8,384 nucleotides of DNA. Source: Clostridium sp. CAG:524 (GTDB lineage: Bacteria > Bacillota_I > Bacilli_A > RF39 > UBA660). Shown one piece after another: positions 1 to 6,377 of the stretch; position 1 is the stretch's first letter; the number at the start of each line of letters is the position of its first letter. The notes under the pieces are model-generated. The model saw only the letters and a list, made by a program, of their open reading frames with translations, had not been told where the DNA came from and searched no databases. Position numbers and translations under genes: made by a program. The stretch is from positions 1-8,384 of the forward strand of contig FR880085.1 of NCBI GenBank assembly GCA_000434555.1. The letters are read 5' to 3'.

Positions 1-551
<551 letters not shown>

Positions 552-565
552 CATTTATATTAATT

Positions 566-582
566 TGATAAAAAAATTATCA
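566..582 (+). other. Hairpin in the 23S-5S spacer
   Basis: TGATAA (566-571), five A (572-576) and TTATCA (577-582) form a perfect 6-bp stem. It is not followed by a run of T, so it is a weak terminator candidate at best. It could be a processing or pausing structure between 23S and 5S. The stem is short and AT-rich, and in sequence this biased it could occur by chance. Confidence 0.4.
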
Positions 583-589
583 CATTATC

Positions 590-618
590 TTGTTTCCAGA
601 GAACAATTATGGTATAAT
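590..618 (+). promoter_or_regulatory. Promoter-like element directly upstream of 5S rRNA
   Basis: A -35-like TTGTTT (590-595) lies 17 nt before a perfect TATAAT (613-618). The -10 is preceded by TGG (610-612), giving an extended -10. Counting 7 nt downstream puts the transcription start near 625, the first base of the predicted 5S RNA. If active, 5S could be made independently of the rRNA operon and need no 5' processing. The -35 matches consensus at 4 of 6 positions, and activity is inferred from sequence only. Confidence 0.6.
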
Positions 619-624
619 ACCTTT

Positions 625-730
625 AATTGGTGACGATAGCAAAGTGGATACACCTCTTCCCATACCGAACAGAGAAGTTAAGCACTTTAACGGCGAAAAT
701 AGTGTAAGCGAAGATAGCAAGTTGCCAATT
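625..730 (+). rRNA. rrf: 5S ribosomal RNA (short form)
   Basis: The sequence aligns along its length with Bacillus 5S: GGTGACGATAGC at the 5' end, then CCCATACCGAACA and GAAGTTAAGC in the conserved middle. The ends AATTGG (625-630) and CCAATT (725-730) pair as helix I. The length is about 106 nt, against 115-120 nt usual in Bacillota. The deficit is in the 3' third, where the arm that reads GGGGGTTTCCCCC in Bacillus subtilis is replaced by a short stretch around GTGTAAGCGAAGATAGC (702-718). Shortened 5S RNAs of this kind are known in Mollicutes and some relatives. The exact ends are uncertain by 1-3 nt. A reading frame across it (590-790) is not a gene. Confidence 0.93.
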
Positions 731-743
731 TTTTTTTGCATAA

Positions 744-781
744 AAAAAGACAGATATGTACATATTATGTCTTTTTATTTT
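744..781 (+). terminator. Intrinsic terminator of the rRNA operon
   Basis: AAAAAGACA (744-752) pairs with TGTCTTTTT (768-776). Inside, ATATG (754-758) pairs with CATAT (761-765) around a TA loop. The U-rich tail TTTTTATTTT follows (772-781). The A-run on the 5' side mirrors the T-run, so it could also act on the opposite strand. The same TTTTTATTTT tail recurs in three other terminators in this window. Confidence 0.85.
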
Positions 782-787
782 ACTTTC

Positions 788-816
788 TAACAATTTTCAA
801 ATATTTATGATAAAAT
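788..816 (+). promoter_or_regulatory. Promoter of the M14 peptidase gene
   Basis: TAAAAT (811-816) is preceded by TGA (808-810), an extended -10. At 17-nt spacing the -35 position holds only TAACAA (788-793), a poor match. The predicted start near 823 leaves a leader of about 12 nt, with the GGAGG ribosome binding site (823-827) at its very 5' end. Confidence 0.5.
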
Positions 817-834
817 ATAGTTGGAGGATATTAT

Positions 835-2157
835 ATGCCAACAGTCAAGAAACGAAGAAGATTAAAAAAGAAATATAGAATTATATTATTTTTCATATGT
901 GTTTTTCTAGTCTTATTTATTGTTATTAAGACGTTTTTTAAAAAAGATGAATCAAATAATGTTGTTAAAAATCCAAATTCAAATAATTACAAATCATTAA
1001 TTACTGATAACATAGAATCAGATCATGACTCAGCTATTGATACAATATTTACAAATGGTATGAATATTGAGAGCTATAAAGCCATTCTTGATCAAAAGGC
1101 AAACTATATGAAATCAAATGGTAAATATAATTATATTGATTATGATTTTGATAGTAAGTTGCATTATAATGAAATTGAAGATATTATTAAGAATATAAAT
1201 AATAGCGATATTGTTAATGTTGAAATTATTGGTAAATCTGCTGATAAAAGAAATATATATGGCATAGAGATTGGTACTGGAAAAAAAGTTTTATATTTAG
1301 ATGCTAATGTTCATGCTGCTGAGATAGCAAATACACTTATTTTAACTAAGTTTATAAGTGAAATTGTTAATAATTATGAATCAGGCGATAAAGAAACTAT
1401 TTCCTTGCTAAAGTCTGTTAAATTAGCTATTATTCCATGTATGAACCCAGATGGTTATGAAGTATATAATTTTGGTGTTGATTCTTTAAATAATAAAAGC
1501 TTATGGATGTATCAAAATAAGGACAATATAGATTTTGAAAATATAAAAAGCAATGCTAATGGTGTTGACTTAAATAGAAACTATCCAGTTCAAAATGCAG
1601 GATTATATTTTAAAGGCAAAAAACTTTTATATAATGTTTTGTTAAAAAAGAGTTATAGTAAAACTGCTTACTTTGGTGGAGAGGAACTTGGAAGTGAACC
1701 GGAAACGAAAGCGTCAATGTATTTCATGTTAAAACACTATAAAAATGTTTATGCATATATTAATTTGCATAGTCAGGGTAGAGTTATCTATGCAGGTAAA
1801 CCAAATTTATCAAATGAATTTAATAAAATAACAAGTAAATTTGCTAAAGACATAGCAAAAATTAATAAATACACAGTTTATGGATTATCTTCTGAAGAAG
1901 TTGGCGAAGGAAATGATGGATCGGTTACTGACTTTATGGCAGAACTTGCTAATGGATTCGTTATGAGTAGTAAAACAGGAAGACTTTCTACTGATAAACA
2001 TATTAATAATTCATGTTCACTTAAATATTCTTATCCAGTTATTACTATTGAAACAATTAGAACTTATACTAGAAATCCAGAATATTTTAAAGATGAATAT
2101 TACAATTATGGAATGAGAGATGCTTTATATTCATTACTTACATGGAAATATGAATAA
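835..2157 (+). CDS. M14-family zinc carboxypeptidase, membrane-anchored
   Basis: The 440-residue protein belongs to the M14 metallocarboxypeptidase family. The N-terminus is strongly basic (residues 5-15 nearly all K/R), followed by one hydrophobic segment at about 16-33, so it is probably a membrane anchor with the enzyme outside. The catalytic set is present: zinc ligands H160 and E163 in HAAE, the NPDGYEV block at 204-210, substrate-binding N247-R248-N249 in DLNRNYP, the third zinc ligand H312 in NLHSQG, and the general-base glutamate E406 in TIET. Wall-associated members of this branch often cleave muropeptides or gamma-D-glutamyl bonds; substrate specificity cannot be read here. The start is supported by GGAGG at 823-827, 7 nt upstream. 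The gene stands alone between the 5S terminator and tRNA-His. I see no strong terminator after it, so some transcription may continue into tRNA-His. Confidence 0.93.
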   Translation: MPTVKKRRRLKKKYRIILFFICVFLVLFIVIKTFFKKDESNNVVKNPNSNNYKSLITDNIESDHDSAIDTIFTNGMNIESYKAILDQKANYMKSNGKYNYIDYDFDSKLHYNEIEDIIKNINNSDIVNVEIIGKSADKRNIYGIEIGTGKKVLYLDANVHAAEIANTLILTKFISEIVNNYESGDKETISLLKSVKLAIIPCMNPDGYEVYNFGVDSLNNKSLWMYQNKDNIDFENIKSNANGVDLNRNYPVQNAGLYFKGKKLLYNVLLKKSYSKTAYFGGEELGSEPETKASMYFMLKHYKNVYAYINLHSQGRVIYAGKPNLSNEFNKITSKFAKDIAKINKYTVYGLSSEEVGEGNDGSVTDFMAELANGFVMSSKTGRLSTDKHINNSCSLKYSYPVITIETIRTYTRNPEYFKDEYYNYGMRDALYSLLTWKYE

Positions 2158-2193
2158 ATTTCAAAAAATAGTATAAAAAAATAGGAGAAAGTG

Positions 2194-2222
2194 TTGAAAT
2201 ATTGTAACTATTTTGATATAAT
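2194..2222 (+). promoter_or_regulatory. Promoter of tRNA-His
   Basis: TTGAAA (2194-2199), a 17-nt spacer and TATAAT (2217-2222) preceded by TGA (2214-2216). This is near consensus with an extended -10. The predicted start is near 2229, about 7 nt before the mature tRNA, so RNase P has only a very short leader to remove. Confidence 0.82.
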
Positions 2223-2235
2223 ACTCCTTGTTCAT

Positions 2236-2312
2236 GGCGCAATTGGTGAAGTGGTTAACACGGCGGATTGTGGTCCCGTTATGCATGAGTTCGATTCTCA
2301 TATTGCGCCCCA
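2236..2312 (+). tRNA. tRNA-His (GTG anticodon), CCA encoded
   Basis: A full cloverleaf can be drawn. The extra 5' G-1 typical of tRNA-His is encoded (2236) and faces C73 (2309). The acceptor stem GCGCAAT (2237-2243) pairs fully with ATTGCGC (2302-2308). The D stem is GTG/CAC with loop AAGTGGTTAA. The anticodon loop TTGTGGT (2268-2274) carries GTG at 2270-2272. The T arm is ATGAG-TTCGATT-CTCAT (2285-2301), and CCA is encoded at 2310-2312. One oddity: the last anticodon-stem pair, positions 31 and 39 (2267 and 2275), is A opposite C rather than A-U, and 27-43 is G-U. It has its own promoter and terminator. Confidence 0.97.
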
Positions 2313-2323
2313 TGATTTAAAAT

Positions 2324-2349
2324 AACTAGTTTAACTAGTTTTTTATTTT
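2324..2349 (+). terminator. Intrinsic terminator after tRNA-His
   Basis: AACTAG (2324-2329), loop TTTAA, CTAGTT (2335-2340), then a T-rich tail TTTTATTTT (2341-2349). The stem is short but perfect and lies 11 nt after the tRNA. Confidence 0.8.
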
Positions 2350-2363
2350 GTTTCTAAAAAATG

Positions 2364-2372
2364 TGGTATAAT
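2364..2372 (+). promoter_or_regulatory. Extended -10 promoter of the HtrA-like gene
   Basis: TGG directly precedes a perfect TATAAT (2367-2372). No good -35 exists at 16-18 nt upstream, where the sequence is the tail of the tRNA-His terminator. The predicted start near 2379 gives a leader of about 100 nt. That leader is extremely AT-rich and I recognise no riboswitch or operator in it. Confidence 0.55.
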
Positions 2373-2481
2373 ATGTAATGTATTAAATAATAATTGATAA
2401 CAATAAATTTAATAAAAAATTAATATATTTTTCACAAAAAGTTAACAATTTAGAAATAAAATATTATTTAGAGGTGGAGAG

Positions 2482-3603
2482 ATGAAAAAAGAAGATAAGG
2501 AAAAGAAAACAATTGATATAGAAGAAAGTGAAGTAAAAATTAATACTAAGCCTCATAATAAAGGCCATAAAGAAGGAATTACATATGCGGTTATAACATT
2601 TTGTGCATGCCTACTTGTATTTGGTATATTCTATGAATTTTATTTAAAAAATCTTGTTGTTGAAACAACTAAAACTATAAAGGATGTAACTATTATTGAT
2701 TCTGGCATAGCTGATGCTGTAGAAAAAGTTTATGACTCAGTTGTTACAGTTAAAAATTATACAAGAGGAAAACTTTATTCAACAGGAAGTGGATTTGTAT
2801 TTAAAACAGATTCAAAATATGGATATATTTTAACAAACTATCATGTTATTAGTGGTGGTAGTGATGTTAGTGTTGTGTTCACAAATAATAAAGAAGAAAA
2901 AGTAAATGTAGTTGGATATGATGAATATTCTGATATTGCTGTTCTTGCTGTTGAAAAAGATAAAGTAATAAGTGTAGCAACAACAGGAAGTAGTAAAAAT
3001 ATGAGAATAGGAGATACTACATTCGCAGTTGGTACACCAGTTGACTCATCAATATATTCATGGAGTGTCACAAGAGGTATCTTAAGTGGTAAAAATAGAA
3101 TGGTTCAAGTTGATAATTATGTAATGAGTGTACTTCAAACAGACACAGCTATTAATAGTGGAAATAGTGGAGGCCCTTTATGTAATGCTAATGGTGAAGT
3201 AATAGGGATTACAAATATGAAACTTGCTAGTTCACAAATAGAAGGTATGGGATTTGCCATTCCAATTGAAGATGCATTAAAGAATGCAGAGACGATTATA
3301 AGCGGAAAAAAAATATCAAGACCATATATTGGAGTAAGCATTTATGATGCAACTAACTTCTTTAGTGGAGAAACTGGACTTTATGTTGAATATGTAGAAA
3401 GTAATGGACCTGCCGATAAAGCTGGAATTAAAAAAGGAGATAAAATAATAAAAGTAGGCGATGTTGAAGTAAGCAATTCTTCATACTTTAGATATCAATT
3501 ATATAAATATGATATTGGTGATAAAGTTAAAATTACAGTAAGTAGAAATGGTAGTGAAAAGACATTAACTGTTACACTAACAGGTAGCGGTTCTAAAAAT
3601 TAA
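2482..3603 (+). CDS. HtrA/DegP-type serine protease (S1C) with one PDZ domain
   Basis: The 373-residue protein is a membrane-anchored quality-control protease of the HtrA/DegP family. A charged cytoplasmic N-terminus (about 1-31) precedes one transmembrane helix (about 32-54); the protease lies outside. The catalytic triad is complete: H121 in TNYHV, D151 in YSDIAVL, S229 in GNSGGP. The PDZ domain covers about 280-370, with its carboxylate-binding loop at YIGVSI and the typical AGIKKGDKI segment. Such proteins degrade or refold misfolded exported proteins. The start is supported by GAGGTGGAG at 2471-2479. Length and domain order are normal for Bacillota HtrA/YyxA-type proteins. I leave the symbol blank because several paralogues share this layout. 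It is followed by its own terminator, so it is probably monocistronic. I see no CssR-like operator in the leader. Confidence 0.95.
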   Translation: MKKEDKEKKTIDIEESEVKINTKPHNKGHKEGITYAVITFCACLLVFGIFYEFYLKNLVVETTKTIKDVTIIDSGIADAVEKVYDSVVTVKNYTRGKLYSTGSGFVFKTDSKYGYILTNYHVISGGSDVSVVFTNNKEEKVNVVGYDEYSDIAVLAVEKDKVISVATTGSSKNMRIGDTTFAVGTPVDSSIYSWSVTRGILSGKNRMVQVDNYVMSVLQTDTAINSGNSGGPLCNANGEVIGITNMKLASSQIEGMGFAIPIEDALKNAETIISGKKISRPYIGVSIYDATNFFSGETGLYVEYVESNGPADKAGIKKGDKIIKVGDVEVSNSSYFRYQLYKYDIGDKVKITVSRNGSEKTLTVTLTGSGSKN

Positions 3604-3611
3604 TAATATTT

Positions 3612-3648
3612 AAGTTATGTTAATATATATTAATATGACTTTTATTTT
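3612..3648 (+). terminator. Intrinsic terminator after the HtrA-like gene
   Basis: AGTTATGTTAAT (3613-3624) pairs over its full 12 bases with ATTAATATGACT (3629-3640), including two G-U pairs, around the loop ATAT. TTTATTTT follows (3641-3648). The tail ends inside the extended -10 element of the next gene, so terminator and promoter are fused. Confidence 0.8.
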
Positions 3649-3656
3649 GATATAAT
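3648..3656 (+). promoter_or_regulatory. Extended -10 promoter of the YjdF-type gene
   Basis: TGA (3648-3650) followed by a perfect TATAAT (3651-3656), the same nine bases as at tRNA-His. The -35 region falls inside the preceding terminator hairpin and is poor (TATTAA at 17-nt spacing). The predicted start near 3663 leaves about 15 nt of leader containing the AGGTGA ribosome binding site. Confidence 0.6.
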
Positions 3657-3677
3657 ATTTTTATAAGTAGGTGAAGT

Positions 3678-4454
3678 ATGAAAAAGATAAAAGAAGCATA
3701 TAAAGAAAGTAGAAAAGGAGTACTCGTTGTATATTTGTTACTTCGTTTTCTTGTTATATTAGTCATGGTAAGACAAATATTTTTACATAATTATTGGAAT
3801 GCTTTTCTATGCATTCTTGTTCTTATACAATTTTTAATACCATATTTTATAACTAAAAAATTAAAAATTGAACTTCCAAGTATTTTTGAAATAATAATTT
3901 TACTCTTCATATTCTCTTCAGAAGTTCTTGGTGAAATTCAAAATTTTTATGGAGTATTCAAACATTTTGATACTGTTCTTCATACATTAAATGGATTCTT
4001 ATGTGCAGCTGTTGGATTTTCATTAATTGATTTATGTAACAATAATAGTGAGAAGTTTAATTTATCTCCATTATATTTAACAATAGTAGCCTTTTGCTTT
4101 TCCATGACAATAGGAGTACTTTGGGAATTTTTAGAATATAGTATTGATAAAGTTATGTTAAGTGACATGCAAAAAGATAAATTGGTTACTAAGATTTCTT
4201 CTGTATGGCTAAATCCTGATGGTAAAAATAAAGCAATAATTGTTGATAATATTAATAAGACAATAATTTATTCAGATTCTGGAGAAACTGTAATTGAAGG
4301 CGGTTATCTTGATTTAGGACTTAATGATACGATGAAAGACTTAATAGTTAATTTTGTTGGCGCTGTGGTATTTAGTATTTTTGGATATTTATATGTAATA
4401 AATAGAGATAAATATAAAATTGCTGAAAAGTTTATGCCTAAAAAAAGTAAATAA
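3678..4454 (+). CDS. YjdF/DUF2238-type multi-pass membrane protein
   Basis: The 258-residue integral membrane protein has about six hydrophobic segments, near residues 14-36, 39-58, 68-86, 103-120, 131-148 and 222-241. Conserved-looking polar residues sit at membrane edges: H96, D98 and H102 in HFDTVLH, W149/E150/E153 in GVLWEFLEY, and D216 in GLNDTMKDLIVNF. These patterns match what I know of the DUF2238/YjdF family, whose biochemical function is not established. A soluble loop of about 60 residues (155-215) lies between the fifth and sixth segments; Bacillota homologues commonly have such a loop. The start is supported by AGGTGA at 3669-3674. It has its own extended -10 promoter. I see no convincing terminator after it. 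Confidence 0.82.
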   Translation: MKKIKEAYKESRKGVLVVYLLLRFLVILVMVRQIFLHNYWNAFLCILVLIQFLIPYFITKKLKIELPSIFEIIILLFIFSSEVLGEIQNFYGVFKHFDTVLHTLNGFLCAAVGFSLIDLCNNNSEKFNLSPLYLTIVAFCFSMTIGVLWEFLEYSIDKVMLSDMQKDKLVTKISSVWLNPDGKNKAIIVDNINKTIIYSDSGETVIEGGYLDLGLNDTMKDLIVNFVGAVVFSIFGYLYVINRDKYKIAEKFMPKKSK

Positions 4455-4497
4455 ATGTAAAGTAAAAATTTAATAGTTGTTTATAATAATTTTAGTA

Positions 4498-4526
4498 TAG
4501 ACATTTAATACATTTTGTGTTAAAAT
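4498..4526 (+). promoter_or_regulatory. Promoter of the T-box/metS transcription unit
   Basis: TAGACA (4498-4503), a 17-nt spacer and TAAAAT (4521-4526) preceded by TGT (4518-4520), an extended -10. The predicted start near 4533 places the whole T-box in a leader of about 208 nt before metS. Confidence 0.72.
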
Positions 4527-4534
4527 CTATTGTA

Positions 4535-4726
4535 ATTGATGGAGAAGGAAAGAAGAAGATACTTGATTTATAGAGAGTTAGTGTTTGGTGAAAACTAATA
4601 TGATGGTTCTTTTAAATGGTTCTGGAGTCAAATCGTATTTATGCGTTAAATATTAAGTTGCATGTTAGTCATGAATTAAGGTGGTACCGCGGTTTTAATC
4701 GTCCTTAGTTTATGACTTTTTATTTT
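4535..4726 (+). promoter_or_regulatory. T-box riboswitch (methionine) upstream of metS
   Basis: The leader senses uncharged tRNA and lets transcription continue into metS when methionyl-tRNA is scarce. The diagnostic T-box GGTGGTACCGCGG lies at 4680-4692. Its TGGT (4682-4685) pairs with the 3' NCCA of uncharged tRNA; the variable T fits discriminator A73, as in tRNA-Met. Stem I shows AGAGAG (4572-4577) and a TTGGTGAAA apical element (4585-4593), closing with TGGAGTC (4623-4629). The specifier codon is most likely ATG at 4616-4618, just before that closing element; ATG also occurs at 4600 and 4603, so the exact triplet is not settled, but all candidates read Met. The 5' boundary is approximate. 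Confidence 0.93.
4667..4726 (+). terminator. T-box regulated terminator
   Basis: AGTCATGAATTAAGG (4667-4681) pairs along 15 positions with CCTTAGTTTATGACT (4703-4717), with two G-U wobbles, followed by TTTTTATTTT (4717-4726). The 5' arm overlaps the start of the T-box sequence, so terminator and antiterminator are mutually exclusive as in classical T-boxes. The metS ribosome binding site begins at the next base. Confidence 0.92.
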
Positions 4727-4740
4727 AAGGAGGAAAAGAA

Positions 4741-6270
4741 ATGGAAAAAGAGAAATATTATATTACAACACCTATATATTATCCAAGTGCGAACTTTCAT
4801 ATAGGGCATTGTTATACAACTATTATAGCTGATGCAATTGCTAGATATAAAAGATTAAAAGGATATGATGTATTCTTTCAAACAGGTACTGACGAACATG
4901 GTCAAAAAATTGAAAAGAAAGCAGAAGATGCTGGTGTTAGTCCTATTGAATATGTAAATCCCATTATTGATAATGCTAAGGATTTATGGAAAAGTTTAAA
5001 TATTTCATATGATTACTTTATTAGAACAACTGATAGTGATCATGAAAGAAGAGTACAAGAAATATTTAAGAAAATGTATGATAAAGGTGATATTTATAAA
5101 GGAGAATATAAAGGACTTTATTGTACACCTTGTGAATCATTCTGGACAGAAAGCCAGCTTGATGAAAATGGTATGTGTCCTGACTGTCATAGAGAAGTTC
5201 ATGAAGTAAGTGAAGAAGCATATTTCTTTAAATTATCTAAATATCAAGATGATTTAGTTAAGTTTTATGAAGAAAATCCTAACTTTATACTTCCTCTTAG
5301 TAGAAAGAATGAAATGTTAAATAACTTTATTAAGCCAGGTTTATCTGATTTATGCGTATCAAGAACATCATTTACGTGGGGAATACCTGTTACTTTTGAT
5401 GATAAACATGTTATTTATGTATGGATAGATGCTCTTTCTAACTATATTACTTCACTTGGTTATCCAGAAGATATGGAGAAATTTAATAAGTATTGGCCTG
5501 CTGATTTACATTTAGTTGGTAAAGAAATAGTAAGATTTCATACAATTATTTGGCCATGTATGTGTATGAGTTTAGGAATAGATTTACCTAAACAAGTATT
5601 TGGTCATGGATGGTTAATTATTAATGGTGGTAAAATAGGAAAATCATTTGGTAACTATAAAGATCCAAGGGAATATATTAATACATATGGAGTAGATGCT
5701 GTTAGATATTTTGTTTTAAGAGAAGTACCTTTTGGTAATGATGGTAACTTTTCAGAAGAAGCACTAATATCAAGAACAAATAGTGATCTTGTAAATACAT
5801 ATGGTAATCTTGTTAATAGAACTATTGCCATGAGTAAAAAGTATTTTGATTCTAATGTTACTAATCCTAATGTATATGAAAGCATTGATGATTCAGTAGT
5901 TGAATATGCTAAGGAACTTCCTAATATTGTATATGAAAAAATGGATTCACTAAAAGTAAATGAAACACTTGAAAGTATATTTGAATTATTAAAAAGATGT
6001 AATAAATATATAGATGATACTACACCATGGATACTTGCTAAGGATGAAAGTAAGAGTGATAGACTTAAGACTGTTTTATATAACTTACTAGAAGGAATAC
6101 GTATATCTACAATATTACTTAGACCATTTATACCTGATACATGTGATAAAGTATTTAATATGTTAAATACCAAGAATATTGATTTTGACACACTAGACTT
6201 TGGTAATTTAGAAACAAATATTAAATTAAATGAATCAAGTATATTATTTAATAGAATAGAAGAAAAATAG
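4741..6270 (+). CDS. metS: Methionyl-tRNA synthetase
   Basis: The 509-residue class I synthetase charges tRNA-Met with methionine in the cytoplasm. The HIGH signature is at residues 20-23 in SANFHIGH. A zinc knuckle lies in the connective-peptide region with C128, C131, C146 and C149 (CTPC and CPDC). The KMSKS loop reads KIGKS at 298-302. The anticodon-binding helical domain follows (about 350-505), and the protein ends ILFNRIEEK at the normal end of that domain. It lacks the extra C-terminal tRNA-binding (EMAP-II-like) domain of the roughly 660-residue Bacillus subtilis enzyme, so it is the short form. AAGGAGG at 4727-4733, 7 nt upstream, fixes the start. Control is by the T-box leader. The TAG stop overlaps the first base pairs of the downstream hairpin repeat. 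Confidence 0.97.
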   Translation: MEKEKYYITTPIYYPSANFHIGHCYTTIIADAIARYKRLKGYDVFFQTGTDEHGQKIEKKAEDAGVSPIEYVNPIIDNAKDLWKSLNISYDYFIRTTDSDHERRVQEIFKKMYDKGDIYKGEYKGLYCTPCESFWTESQLDENGMCPDCHREVHEVSEEAYFFKLSKYQDDLVKFYEENPNFILPLSRKNEMLNNFIKPGLSDLCVSRTSFTWGIPVTFDDKHVIYVWIDALSNYITSLGYPEDMEKFNKYWPADLHLVGKEIVRFHTIIWPCMCMSLGIDLPKQVFGHGWLIINGGKIGKSFGNYKDPREYINTYGVDAVRYFVLREVPFGNDGNFSEEALISRTNSDLVNTYGNLVNRTIAMSKKYFDSNVTNPNVYESIDDSVVEYAKELPNIVYEKMDSLKVNETLESIFELLKRCNKYIDDTTPWILAKDESKSDRLKTVLYNLLEGIRISTILLRPFIPDTCDKVFNMLNTKNIDFDTLDFGNLETNIKLNESSILFNRIEEK

Positions 6271-6292
6271 TTATGTACAATGCATAACTTTT
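6269..6292 (+). repeat. 24-bp hairpin repeat, copy 1; probable metS terminator
   Basis: AGTTATG (6269-6275), spacer TACAATG, CATAACT (6283-6289), then TTT. All 24 bases recur exactly at 7011-7034 in the same orientation, 742 bp further on. The stem starts inside the metS stop codon. Only four T (6289-6292) follow before A-rich sequence, so termination here is likely weaker than at copy 2. Confidence 0.8.
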
Positions 6293-6328
6293 AAAAAGTA
6301 TAAGAATGTAAAATAATTGAAGTATTAT

Positions 6329-6356
6329 TTGATATATGTAAAATGTGTGCTATACT
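6329..6356 (+). promoter_or_regulatory. Promoter of the unrecognised 209-aa gene
   Basis: TTGATA (6329-6334), a 16-nt spacer and TATACT (6351-6356) preceded by TGC (6348-6350), an extended -10. The predicted start is near 6363. This rules against translation from the in-frame ATG at 6345, which lies inside the promoter. Confidence 0.68.
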
Positions 6357-6377
6357 ATTGATAATAGGAGTGATGTT

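Noticed and set aside
590..790. 66-codon open frame on the + strand
   Set aside because: It covers the 5S rRNA and its terminator; no ribosome binding site and no protein-like composition.
2236..2312. tRNA-His as an integration site for a mobile element
   Set aside because: No repeat of the tRNA 3' end is seen downstream in the window, and no integrase is present.
2841..3341. Two - strand open frames opposite the HtrA-like gene
   Set aside because: They mirror the protease coding sequence, have no ribosome binding site and show repetitive Thr/Ser/Leu composition.
4482..4487. TATAAT as an alternative metS promoter
   Set aside because: There is no -35 at proper spacing and the TG is one base too far; TAGACA-17-TAAAAT just downstream is better.
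5655..6191. 178-codon open frame on the - strand
   Set aside because: It is antisense to the conserved C-terminal half of metS; low-complexity Ser/Leu/Ile composition is what reverse-complemented AT-rich coding sequence gives.
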